22,359 bases of DNA, from positions 1 through 22,359 of IMG/VR virus record IMGVR_UViG_3300020159_001925; one strand, written 5' to 3'. The position numbers and the translations under genes were made by a program. The notes beneath the pieces were generated by a model, which did not search any database, was not told where the DNA came from, and worked only from the letters and a program-made list of their open reading frames with translations. Positions 7,053 through 12,949 of the stretch are shown one piece after another. Source of the DNA: a virus. The stretch's first letter is position 1; every line of letters begins with the position of its first letter.

Positions 7053-7544
7053 ATGGGATATGACATCTTTACCAGCCAGCCAGACCCAGTACTAGCGGAG
7101 AAGTTTGCTCGCAAGTATGGATATGCGTATCTATTCAAGCCATTAGATGGCACAAATGTATCAACAGTACAAACATTAGAAGGTGAAATCCCAATCGACC
7201 AGCTGCTTCATAGGGTAGGTATCCCAGTTGGTAGCAAGTTTGATGGAGACCCAAAAGTATACTTCAGAGCTAACATCTGGGGTATGCAGGAGGTACGCAA
7301 GTACTTCGTAGAGCTATTCAATACCATACCAGAAGACGAGCGCAAAATAGTAGGTGAGAAGTACATATCATTTATTGACGCCATCAGTTATAATGATGGC
7401 AAGCATGTCAAAACTCAGGACATCTTGACTATACTGCAGTTGATTCAGTACTATGGTCAAGACATAGGGCAGACACCATTAGTAGATGAGTTCATTGAAT
7501 ATATGGAGATAGCATCTACATTAGATGGCTTTCATGTATGGTAG
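7053..7544 (+). CDS. Hypothetical phage protein (163 aa)
   Basis: The ATG at 7053 is preceded by GGGAGG nine bases upstream, inside the end of the RadC-like gene. The product is soluble and acidic, with an N-terminal part containing KPLDGTNVSTVQTLEGEIP and a C-terminal helical part (ISFIDAISYNDGKHVKTQD, then LQLIQYYGQD). It has no cysteines, membrane span or catalytic motif. I do not recognise the family. The stop at 7542-7544 directly abuts the third copy of the leader element, so the following gene may be uncoupled from this one. Confidence 0.78.
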   Translation: MGYDIFTSQPDPVLAEKFARKYGYAYLFKPLDGTNVSTVQTLEGEIPIDQLLHRVGIPVGSKFDGDPKVYFRANIWGMQEVRKYFVELFNTIPEDERKIVGEKYISFIDAISYNDGKHVKTQDILTILQLIQYYGQDIGQTPLVDEFIEYMEIASTLDGFHVW

Positions 7545-7571
7545 TTGGAGGGGGCCACTCGGTTCTCCCAA
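7545..7571 (+). promoter_or_regulatory. Structured leader element, copy C
   Basis: TTGG (7545-7548) pairs with CCAA (7568-7571); inside, GGGGGCC (7550-7556) pairs with GGTTCTC (7561-7567) using several G-U pairs, with loop ACTC. The 3' strand keeps the conserved CTCGGTTCTCCCAAA seen in copy A and the ATGTGTAG tail seen in copy B, while the 5' strand differs yet still pairs. It precedes the GTG at 7590. The ATG at 7572 in its tail is in frame with that gene, so it could serve as an alternative start. Confidence 0.55.
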
Positions 7572-7589
7572 ATGTGTAGAGGAGGCAAT

Positions 7590-8024
7590 GTGAGCGAAGT
7601 AAATGTAACGATCCAGGCTGGGTTCAGCCAAGAGTCAGCAGAGCGGCATCTCTCTGCATTCAAGACAATCATCGAGGCTTGTGCCCAGGTGATTGCAGAA
7701 CCAGAGCGCATGCTAACTGCATATGGAGATTACTTTATGCCTATCATCGACGACATAGTAGATCGTGGTGAGATGGAGCGCAGCGAAGCAATCCAGATTG
7801 CTAAGGATGCATTGTCTGAGTTGTTCGTTATCAACCAGCGCTTGGCATTCATGGTAGGAACCGAAGTAGCAGAAGAGATTGGCGCAGACCCAATAAACCC
7901 AAAGTGTATGGCAGTGCCTATCTATCGTGGCAATGACGGCAGTGGATCAGAATCGCTTAGCAAAGAGGAGGTGATGGAAGAGCTAAGTAGAATCATGCGA
8001 CAGCCAGGAAAGGAAACAAATTAA
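7590..8024 (+). CDS. Hypothetical phage protein, helical (144 aa)
   Basis: The chosen start is the GTG at 7590 (VSEVNVTIQAGF), which has AGAGGAGG four bases upstream; an ATG at 7588 is out of frame and stops at once. An in-frame ATG at 7572 has no free ribosome binding site. The product is acidic and mostly helical (ERHLSAFKTIIEACAQVIAE; SEAIQIAKDALSELFVINQR), ending with a short charged tail. No membrane span or catalytic motif is seen and no family is recognised. It is probably controlled by the leader element immediately upstream, and is coupled to the next gene by a TAATG overlap. Confidence 0.75.
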   Translation: MSEVNVTIQAGFSQESAERHLSAFKTIIEACAQVIAEPERMLTAYGDYFMPIIDDIVDRGEMERSEAIQIAKDALSELFVINQRLAFMVGTEVAEEIGADPINPKCMAVPIYRGNDGSGSESLSKEEVMEELSRIMRQPGKETN

Positions 8025-8230
8025 TGGACATGCACATGCTTAACATAGATGCAGTAGAATGGGTGGAGGCACCGGGGCACGTAGACAACTACCGCATCGT
8101 AGGAGATCTAGCTACAGTATCGAACAAGTTTAAGGAGATGCAGGACACGAGGTCAAAGAGCATCTCATTTTACATTGAGTATTGCTGCGACACTTGTCGT
8201 GAAGCAATAGAAGGAGGTAGTAATGGATAG
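8024..8230 (+). CDS. Small hypothetical protein with C-terminal Cys pair (68 aa)
   Basis: It starts at the ATG at 8024, overlapping the stop of the gene before; a weak AAGGAA lies eight bases upstream. The middle reads like a small alpha/beta domain (WVEAPGHVDNYRIVGDLA), and the C-terminal end has IEYCCDTCREAI, a Cys-Cys-x-x-Cys cluster that could bind a metal or be redox active. No family is recognised. The last codons include the GGAGG for the next gene and the two frames overlap by eight bases, which supports both. Confidence 0.65.
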   Translation: MDMHMLNIDAVEWVEAPGHVDNYRIVGDLATVSNKFKEMQDTRSKSISFYIEYCCDTCREAIEGGSNG

Positions 8231-8681
8231 CGAACAGCTACTAGAAGCTCTGCGTGGAGCACTCAGTGAAGCAGGTGAGGCATCTGAACACGCACGCGAA
8301 GTAGCTCGTGAAGCAGGATGGGCAGAGCAAGCAGCCGATGACGCATACGGTGCCATTAATTCTATCATTGATGAGGTAGAAGAGTTTGCCGCTATCAATG
8401 TAGACCAGCACAAGGCTATCGTTAAACTTAGTTACAAAGTATCTAAGATTAGCGGATTCCTACATGGTCTGATTAATGACAGTGTAGGTGGCGATAGCCT
8501 TAGCGATAAGGAAGAGCGCAAACTAATGGATGTTGTTTCAATCTTGGACAGGCTGTTCAACTTTGACTATGATACCAAGGCAGTGCTTGGATTTAACGAG
8601 GAGTTCAATGTGGGATATGAGTATGGAACTGTTTCATACACAATCTCACCAGTAGTTAAGGAGGAAGCAAACAATGGCTAA
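8223..8681 (+). CDS. Hypothetical phage protein with Ala-rich helices (152 aa)
   Basis: The ATG at 8223 has AAGGAGG with good spacing. Residues 1-60 form a strongly helical Ala/Glu-rich segment (LLEALRGALSEAGEASEHA, EAGWAEQAADDAYGAINSI) with a possible coiled-coil heptad pattern. The C-terminal half is more globular (LDRLFNFDYDTKAVLGFNEE). It has no cysteine, signal or membrane span. The family is unknown. It overlaps both neighbours by eight bases, consistent with a coupled operon. Confidence 0.75.
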   Translation: MDSEQLLEALRGALSEAGEASEHAREVAREAGWAEQAADDAYGAINSIIDEVEEFAAINVDQHKAIVKLSYKVSKISGFLHGLINDSVGGDSLSDKEERKLMDVVSILDRLFNFDYDTKAVLGFNEEFNVGYEYGTVSYTISPVVKEEANNG

Positions 8682-9114
8682 CGCAAAGAAGGTATTCAAG
8701 GGTGGTACCCCTAAGGCCAAGGACTTGAAAGACTATGAGTCAATCATTAGTCTTGATGTCAATAGCATTGACAACTTCCATAGGGTGTTGTCATCTGCAG
8801 TTCCAGAGATTGGTAGGCAGATGGCTAAGAACAATGGTTGGAGTCCAGAAACACACATGAAGGTGTTGAGCATTGCAACCGGCCTTAGCTCAGCGCTTGA
8901 TGAAATTGGTGTGAACTCATACCATAAGCAGGCTAAAGAGTTTGCAGAGTACAACGGGTACGAGAGCAACTCATGGAATGCAATAGACAAGTGCGGCAAT
9001 CAAACCCGCAATGATTTCCAGGACTTGTACGATCAGCCGGAGTATGAAATCATCATCAGGTCTACGGCCAAGTTGAAGGATCGCAACGAACTCTCCAAGC
9101 GTGGCGTTAAGTAA
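8674..9114 (+). CDS. Hypothetical phage protein (146 aa)
   Basis: The ATG at 8674 follows AAGGAGG by nine bases. The N-terminus is short and basic (MANAKKVFKGGTPKAKDLK); the rest is a soluble helical protein including FHRVLSSAVPEIGRQMAK and YHKQAKEFAEYNGYESNSWN. One lone cysteine, no metal or catalytic motif, no membrane segment. Not recognised. Its stop overlaps the next small frame by one base (TAATG). Confidence 0.75.
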   Translation: MANAKKVFKGGTPKAKDLKDYESIISLDVNSIDNFHRVLSSAVPEIGRQMAKNNGWSPETHMKVLSIATGLSSALDEIGVNSYHKQAKEFAEYNGYESNSWNAIDKCGNQTRNDFQDLYDQPEYEIIIRSTAKLKDRNELSKRGVK

Positions 9115-9236
9115 TGTCGTGGTACAATGGCGACGGTAGAAGTAATATGGATAAAGACAACGAAGACTATATCTTTATTCTTATCATTCTATTCTTGCTG
9201 TTACCAGTGCTATCAATAGCACTTGCATCAGGTTAG
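9114..9236 (+). CDS. Mini membrane protein, C-terminal span (40 aa)
   Basis: The frame begins at the ATG overlapping the previous stop; an internal ATG at 9147 (MDKDNEDY) is an alternative start. A polar N-terminal half is followed by one hydrophobic span (YIFILIILFLLLPVLSIALA) that reaches almost to the stop, giving a tail-anchored topology. It is the third mini membrane protein of this operon. It ends 50 bases before the tRNA gene, with a hairpin in between. Function unknown. Confidence 0.6.
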   Translation: MSWYNGDGRSNMDKDNEDYIFILIILFLLLPVLSIALASG

Positions 9237-9248
9237 CGGGCGGATGCA

Positions 9249-9272
9249 GGGGGTGGGCAATTGCTCACCCCC
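9249..9272 (+). other. Hairpin ahead of the tRNA gene
   Basis: GGGGGTGGGC and GCTCACCCCC pair over ten positions (one G-U pair) around an AATT loop. It stands between the mini membrane gene and the tRNA. There is no T run, so it is more likely a processing or stabilising structure, or a weak terminator, than a standard intrinsic terminator. Confidence 0.5.
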
Positions 9273-9281
9273 ACATGCCCA

Positions 9282-9291
9282 GTATACGGGG
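9282..9291 (+). repeat. GTATACGGGG, variant of the GTATACGAGG repeat
   Basis: Nine of ten bases match the repeat at 5127, 5833 and 10963. Its last five bases are the start of the tRNA acceptor stem, so the match to the tRNA part may be chance. Confidence 0.35.
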
Positions 9292-9362
9292 CGTAGCTCA
9301 ACGGTTAGAGCACCGAGCTTATATCTCGGCGGTTCCTGGTTCGAATCCAGGCGCCCCGACCA
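9287..9362 (+). tRNA. tRNA-Ile (anticodon UAU), CCA encoded
   Basis: The full cloverleaf folds by eye: acceptor CGGGGCG/CGCCCCG (7 bp), D stem GCTC/GAGC, anticodon stem CCGAG/CTCGG with loop CTTATAT, a five-base variable loop, and T stem CCTGG/CCAGG with loop TTCGAAT. The discriminator is A and the gene encodes its own CCA. Loop position 34-36 reads TAT, which decodes AUA. Most bacteria read AUA with a CAU tRNA modified to lysidine, so a UAU tRNA is uncommon and needs no such modification. Phage genes here use ATA often, so it probably supplements a host poor in AUA decoding. Confidence 0.93.
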
Positions 9363-9377
9363 ACAGAAGGAGGTATC

Positions 9378-9569
9378 ATGTTTGATATGGATGAGTTCAT
9401 CAAGGACGCATCAGCAATAGGTATCAAGATTATAAACTTTGATTGCTTTGATTGCACAGAGTGTGGCAAGAGCTCAGGTGATTGGGAAGGTGGGGTTGAA
9501 CCTAACTGGAATCATTCATATTGTTCAGAGTGCTGGCCAAAGTATAAGCATCTACACGAGGAGGACTAA
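9378..9569 (+). CDS. Small Cys-rich, zinc-ribbon-like protein (63 aa)
   Basis: The ATG at 9378 has AGAAGGAGG directly after the tRNA CCA end. The protein contains CFDCTECGKS in the first half and HSYCSECWPKY in the second, giving two CxxC knuckles separated by about 24 residues, the layout of a small zinc ribbon. The N-terminus (MFDMDEFIKDASAIGIKI) is helical. It may be a DNA-, RNA- or protein-binding adaptor; the target cannot be told. Its stop lies one base before the next start. Confidence 0.75.
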   Translation: MFDMDEFIKDASAIGIKIINFDCFDCTECGKSSGDWEGGVEPNWNHSYCSECWPKYKHLHEED

Positions 9570-9570
9570 C

Positions 9571-9930
9571 ATGTGCGGTAAGTACAATGGATGGAACAAC
9601 TACGAGACATGGAATGCCATGCTATGGATCAACAATGTAGAAGGTGTATATGATGGCATCGTTGACGAGTTGGAAAACCAAATCAATCAGTTTGTTGACG
9701 AAGGTACATGGGATGAGGATGGATATCTGCAATACGCAGAGACATTCATTCAAGATTACTTCCAAGATACATTTATCTACCAGGGTTGTGACCCAGGTGA
9801 ATGGCATGAAAAGAACTACGGGCCAGTTAGCGACGGCATTGGAGCATACATCCAGACAGTAGACTGGCGTGAGATTGCTCAGTCAGTATGGGATGATAAG
9901 AAGCATGATTGGAGGTCAGAACGTGAGTGA
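9571..9930 (+). CDS. Hypothetical phage protein with NNYETW motif (119 aa)
   Basis: The start is the ATG at 9571, with GAGGAGG six bases upstream; the frame is open further upstream to 9439 but those starts lie inside the previous gene. The N-terminus, MCGKYNGWNNYETWNAMLWI, carries a W-x-N-Y-E-T-W pattern that I associate with a small family widespread in phages and of unknown function. The rest is acidic and aromatic (ETFIQDYFQDTFIYQG, then VDWREIAQSVWDD). No metal site or membrane span is seen. It overlaps the next gene by eight bases. Confidence 0.8.
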   Translation: MCGKYNGWNNYETWNAMLWINNVEGVYDGIVDELENQINQFVDEGTWDEDGYLQYAETFIQDYFQDTFIYQGCDPGEWHEKNYGPVSDGIGAYIQTVDWREIAQSVWDDKKHDWRSERE

Positions 9931-10534
9931 TTGGAGAGAGATAACAGCTCATGAGTACGAGGATGGATATGGATATCGCTTATTCCATGATGATTCGTAC
10001 GATGCATCAGACTATGAGCGTGGCTTCAAGATCTACGCTACTACTGGCGCAGCCAGGTACATCCCGGTAGATGTATCTATCAGCGCAGATAGTGCAGATG
10101 AGGAGAACCATGTGCAAGACCTCCTTCGTGGAGCTAAGGCATATGTTCCACTCTATCTTCTGGCACATGGTGATGTAAGTGTCAGCACTAATCCATTCAA
10201 TGATCCGTATGATAGCGGTCAGTGTGGATTCGCAGTGCTTGAGCAGGACTCACCGGTAGATGGTCGCATGGCCATGATGGAACTAGTACTTGAAAAGATG
10301 GTTGAAGAGTACAACCATGTACTGCGAGGCAATGTAATTGCATGGCAGGTAACTAAGCGTACCGTATGCGAGTCATGCAAGAACTCATCCGTTGATGTCA
10401 TCGACAGCTGCGGAGGATACATTGGCTTTGACTTCAAGGAGTTGGACTCATTGGTCAACGAGGTCATTGATGTAATCAGTAGGCATAGGGAGGCAGAACA
10501 TGCTAGCAAATCAACCAGAAGCTCCGACGATTAA
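9923..10534 (+). CDS. Hypothetical phage protein, Cys-pair C-terminal domain (203 aa)
   Basis: The start is the GTG at 9923 (VSDWREITAHEY), with GGAGG seven bases upstream, rather than the ATG at 9869 inside the previous gene. The middle has VPLYLLAHGDVSVSTNPFND followed by PYDSGQCGFAVL, and the C-terminal part has CESCKN followed by DSCGGYIGFD. This order (a PLYLLxH-type strand, a DPxDSGQ-GF loop, then CxxC and a DSCGGY/F segment) is one I associate with a recurrent phage protein family of unknown function. The Cys residues could form a metal site. No catalytic residues can be assigned. It overlaps the next gene by 35 bases. Confidence 0.78.
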   Translation: MSDWREITAHEYEDGYGYRLFHDDSYDASDYERGFKIYATTGAARYIPVDVSISADSADEENHVQDLLRGAKAYVPLYLLAHGDVSVSTNPFNDPYDSGQCGFAVLEQDSPVDGRMAMMELVLEKMVEEYNHVLRGNVIAWQVTKRTVCESCKNSSVDVIDSCGGYIGFDFKELDSLVNEVIDVISRHREAEHASKSTRSSDD

Positions 10535-10850
10535 GATAGACTTCGATAAGTTCTTAGTCTATGTAGACCGCAGGTTCCAACAAATCTGCGGTCTAAGCAT
10601 CCATGATGTAGAGGACTTTGCATTCTATGATTACTATCCAGGTGAGGAGGCTAAGCAAATCGAGTATGCGCAAGCAGTCAGGGACTGCGCGAGCGCATGC
10701 TTAGAGAATGCTGCCGGAGTTAGCATGCCCAAGGTAAAGACATGCGTTGAATGCGGTAGAGAGTTTGATCTACACAATGAGACCGACGCAGAAGAGTGGG
10801 AGTACGGCCACGACTGCGAGGTCTTTGAAGGACCCACGATTACAGTGTAG
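10500..10850 (+). CDS. Hypothetical protein with C-terminal zinc-ribbon-like motif (116 aa)
   Basis: The ATG at 10500 follows GGGAGG by six bases. An N-terminal alpha/beta part (KIDFDKFLVYVDRRFQQI) leads to an acidic helical middle, and the C-terminus carries KTCVECGREFDLHNET and then YGHDCE, a CxxC plus His/Cys arrangement that suggests one bound zinc. It is the last gene of the plus-strand operon. Two hairpins begin at its stop codon, the second a strong terminator. The family is not recognised. Confidence 0.78.
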   Translation: MLANQPEAPTIKIDFDKFLVYVDRRFQQICGLSIHDVEDFAFYDYYPGEEAKQIEYAQAVRDCASACLENAAGVSMPKVKTCVECGREFDLHNETDAEEWEYGHDCEVFEGPTITV

Positions 10851-10870
10851 GTAATTCGCGCTACCTACAC
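10845..10870 (+). other. Perfect 9-bp hairpin over the last stop codon
   Basis: GTGTAGGTA (10845-10853) pairs exactly with TACCTACAC (10862-10870) around an eight-base loop. It includes the TAG stop at 10848-10850. There is no T run on either strand. It may protect the mRNA 3' end or act with the terminator that follows. Confidence 0.6.
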
Positions 10871-10876
10871 GCCATC

Positions 10877-10917
10877 GTCCCCGGGATGTGAGAAGCCACA
10901 TCTCGGGGACTTTTTTT
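10877..10917 (+). terminator. Rho-independent terminator of the accessory operon
   Basis: GTCCCCGGGATGTG (10877-10890) pairs with CACATCTCGGGGAC (10897-10910) over 14 positions with a single G-U pair and a six-base loop, followed by seven T. It ends plus-strand transcription shortly before the convergent minus-strand operon ends at 10979. Confidence 0.92.
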
Positions 10918-10962
10918 GTAGGCAGCCCACGAAACGTCGTTCCCGCAACGCCTCGCCCAATA

Positions 10963-10972
10963 GTATACGAGG
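10963..10972 (+). repeat. GTATACGAGG repeat, copy 3
   Basis: Exact match to 5127-5136 and 5833-5842, here in the convergent gap between the plus-strand terminator and the end of the minus-strand operon. Confidence 0.5.
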
Positions 10973-10978
10973 CCAACT

Positions 10979-11248
10979 TTAATGAACCTGTTCTGACTTA
11001 TTGTTCCTATAGTTACGCTCAGCTCGTGGTTTACTTTTTGTTCTTTCTGGCGGGGCCGGTGTCGGTATGTTCCTGACCGACTCCACTCCGTGTTCTAGTA
11101 GGAACTGTCGTACAGTTTCGTGAGCATCAGCCCAGCCTGCATCGTACCCATCATCGTAAGTATTCTGTAGCATCTCAGCTACGTCTTGCATTGCGTGGTC
11201 GCAGATGGCAACCTTGCACTCGCAGTTAACCTTCAATATTTTTTGCAT
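10979..11248 (-). CDS. Small hypothetical protein (89 aa)
   Basis: The chosen start is the ATG at 11248 (MQKILKVNCECKVAICDHAM), just after the helicase stop, with a GGGGG tract upstream; the longer frame to 11326 lies inside the helicase gene. The N-terminal third holds three cysteines (CECKVAIC), the middle is acidic and aromatic (TYDDGYDAGWADAHETV) and the last 30 residues are basic and Pro/Arg-rich, probably disordered. No family is recognised. It is the last gene of the replication operon. Confidence 0.65.
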   Translation of the reverse strand: MQKILKVNCECKVAICDHAMQDVAEMLQNTYDDGYDAGWADAHETVRQFLLEHGVESVRNIPTPAPPERTKSKPRAERNYRNNKSEQVH

Positions 11249-11249
11249 G

Positions 11250-12548
11250 CTACCCCCTAAAGCTAGCTGTGGTCTTGATGAACTCGAGGTCGCATACCCC
11301 AGTCGCACCGTTGCGGTGCTTAGCAATCTTGCAGCTCACCACTTCGGTGGCGGCAAGGAAGTCTGGATCTGTCTTGCGCCATAGCATTAGCACAAGGTCA
11401 GCATCCTGCTCGATAGCGCCTGAGTCACGTAGGTCTGAGAGCCTGGGCTCACCACTCTCACGGTACTCAGACATGCGGCTCTGCTGCGACAGCGCAATGA
11501 CCGGCACATCTAGCTCACGTGCCAGGGCCTTGAGGCCACGGCTAATCTCCGACACCTCGTTAACCCTATTGGAATCCTTGCTGCTCCTGTCCGGTGACAT
11601 CAGCTGCAAGTAGTCAACGATGATGAGGTCGATACCCTGATCGGCCACTAGCTTGCGGCACTTGCTGCGCACCATAGATGGCGATGCAGTAGGTGAATCA
11701 TCCACGTAAATCCCAAGCTTGGCAACACGCTGTGCTGCCTGGTCTAGCTCGACGATCTGGATCATGTCCAACCCGCCGTGCCGGATAGCCTGGAGTGGCG
11801 TGCTGCTAGAGTACGACAACAGTCTTGCACCAACCTGCTCAGCGCTCATCTCGATGGAGAAGATAGCAACCTTCTTGCCAACGGATGCTGCGTTGTATGC
11901 CATCGTCGTAGCCAGTGCTGTCTTGCCCACGCTTGGGCGAGCGGCGAGGATTACGAGGTCAGACTTCTGCCAGCCACCAGTCACGGCATCGATCTGGCTG
12001 ATGCCACTTGGCACACCAATCCTTGCACCTGACGTAGCGATGGTGTTGATCCTGCCCTGTGTTATTCGCATTAGGTCGCTTGCAGACGACCACCTTGCTC
12101 CACGCTTCTTATTCCCAACCTGGAACAACACGCGCTCAGCCTCATCGATTGCAGCTAGCACGTCGTTCTGCTCAGACTGAGCGACCTCGACGATGCGTGC
12201 GCCGGCCTTAGCCAGGCCACGTAGCACAGCCATGCGCTCAACTATCTCGAAATAGCTAGCCGCATTTACTGAGGTAGGTGTGTCGGTCGTAAGGTCTGAT
12301 AGGTACGTCAATCCACCAATGTCCTCAACGTGACCTGCTGCCTGCAGCTGATCGCTAACAGTCACCACATCGACGGCTTGATTGGATATGTGCACCTGTC
12401 TTACGGCATCTGCAACCAAAGAGTTGCGCCGGTCCCAGAACATAGACGGGTCTAGCTCGATGTCGTTAAGTATATCCTGATCTATCAGGATTGATCCCAA
12501 TAGGGACCTCTCAGCCTGTGTGTTACTCGGCATCGTCGTCGTCTTCAA
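11250..12548 (-). CDS. dnaB: Replicative DNA helicase, DnaB family (432 aa)
   Basis: A hexameric ATP-driven helicase that unwinds the replication fork. The N-terminal helical domain (AERSLLGSILIDQDIL near residue 12) is typical of DnaB. The RecA-like domain has Walker A RPSVGKT (204-210), the SIEMS motif (231-235), Walker B IIVDYLQLM (about 310), and DLRDSGAIEQDAD with a following arginine-containing stretch. Its length is near the usual 440-470. The start is a TTG at 12548 with AGGAGG six bases upstream; the next ATG, at 12533, has no suitable site. It overlaps the small Cys protein upstream by 26 bases. No separate primase or helicase loader is seen in the window, so these lie elsewhere or come from the host. 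Confidence 0.96.
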   Translation of the reverse strand: MKTTTMPSNTQAERSLLGSILIDQDILNDIELDPSMFWDRRNSLVADAVRQVHISNQAVDVVTVSDQLQAAGHVEDIGGLTYLSDLTTDTPTSVNAASYFEIVERMAVLRGLAKAGARIVEVAQSEQNDVLAAIDEAERVLFQVGNKKRGARWSSASDLMRITQGRINTIATSGARIGVPSGISQIDAVTGGWQKSDLVILAARPSVGKTALATTMAYNAASVGKKVAIFSIEMSAEQVGARLLSYSSSTPLQAIRHGGLDMIQIVELDQAAQRVAKLGIYVDDSPTASPSMVRSKCRKLVADQGIDLIIVDYLQLMSPDRSSKDSNRVNEVSEISRGLKALARELDVPVIALSQQSRMSEYRESGEPRLSDLRDSGAIEQDADLVLMLWRKTDPDFLAATEVVSCKIAKHRNGATGVCDLEFIKTTASFRG

Positions 12549-12696
12549 TGTCTTCCTCCTTCTCCCTTGCCCACATGAAACATGGCTTCATTATACCACG
12601 GTCGATCTTGCTCTTGTACTTCCCGCACACAGGGCACTCGCCGTTGATGTCGCCGTCATCCCTATCTAAAGATGGCTGCGAGGATGTCAATGTCAT
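12523..12696 (-). CDS. Small Cys-pair protein overlapping both neighbours (57 aa)
   Basis: The frame begins at the ATG at 12696 (MTLTSSQPSLDRDGDINGEC) with GGAGG nine bases upstream. It has CPVCGKYKSKI and a further Cys in MKPCFMWARE, a partial zinc-knuckle pattern, and ends in a run of acidic residues (EEDIEDDDDAE). It overlaps the previous gene by 35 bases and the helicase start by 26. The acidic codons of its end contain the helicase ribosome binding site. The gene otherwise fills a gap of about 110 bases, which supports it. Function unknown. Confidence 0.6.
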   Translation of the reverse strand: MTLTSSQPSLDRDDGDINGECPVCGKYKSKIDRGIMKPCFMWAREKEEDIEDDDDAE

Positions 12697-12949
12697 CTTC
12701 TGTTACCTCCAGCTTCGGTGCTTCGCCACACTTATACTCGAAGATTGTACCATGGAACGTAGCCTTCTTGCCGTCTACCTCAGCGCAACCCCACACCTGG
12801 CATGTGTTGCATCCGAATGACGTGGCACTCCTGTCGTCCCGGATCATAAAGAACTCGTGGCCTAGCTCGTCGCATACGGCCTGCGCCTTAAGCTCTATCC
12901 TGCCTATCTTGGTACGTGCACGAAAGTACGTGCTTCTGTCTTTGGCCAC
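12662..12949 (-). CDS. Small Cys-rich hypothetical protein (95 aa)
   Basis: The start is the GTG at 12949, with AAAGGAGG seven bases upstream. The N-terminus is basic and helical (AKDRSTYFRARTKIGRIELK); the middle has SFGCNTCQVWGC, an apparent zinc-ribbon knuckle, with a further Cys in IFEYKCGE; the C-terminus is acidic (EVTEDDIDILAAIF). A single-stranded or duplex DNA-binding adaptor is possible given the operon, but no family is recognised. It overlaps the upstream gene by 46 bases. Confidence 0.75.
   Translation of the reverse strand: MAKDRSTYFRARTKIGRIELKAQAVCDELGHEFFMIRDDRSATSFGCNTCQVWGCAEVDGKKATFHGTIFEYKCGEAPKLEVTEDDIDILAAIFR

Noticed and set aside
5120-10972. Phage attachment site or integrase module suggested by the repeats
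   Set aside because: No integrase, excisionase or resolvase recombinase gene is in the window, and the tRNA is intact rather than duplicated, so attachment-site status cannot be supported.
11719-12180. Plus-strand frames opposite dnaB
   Set aside because: Antisense shadows of a strongly conserved helicase gene without start signals.
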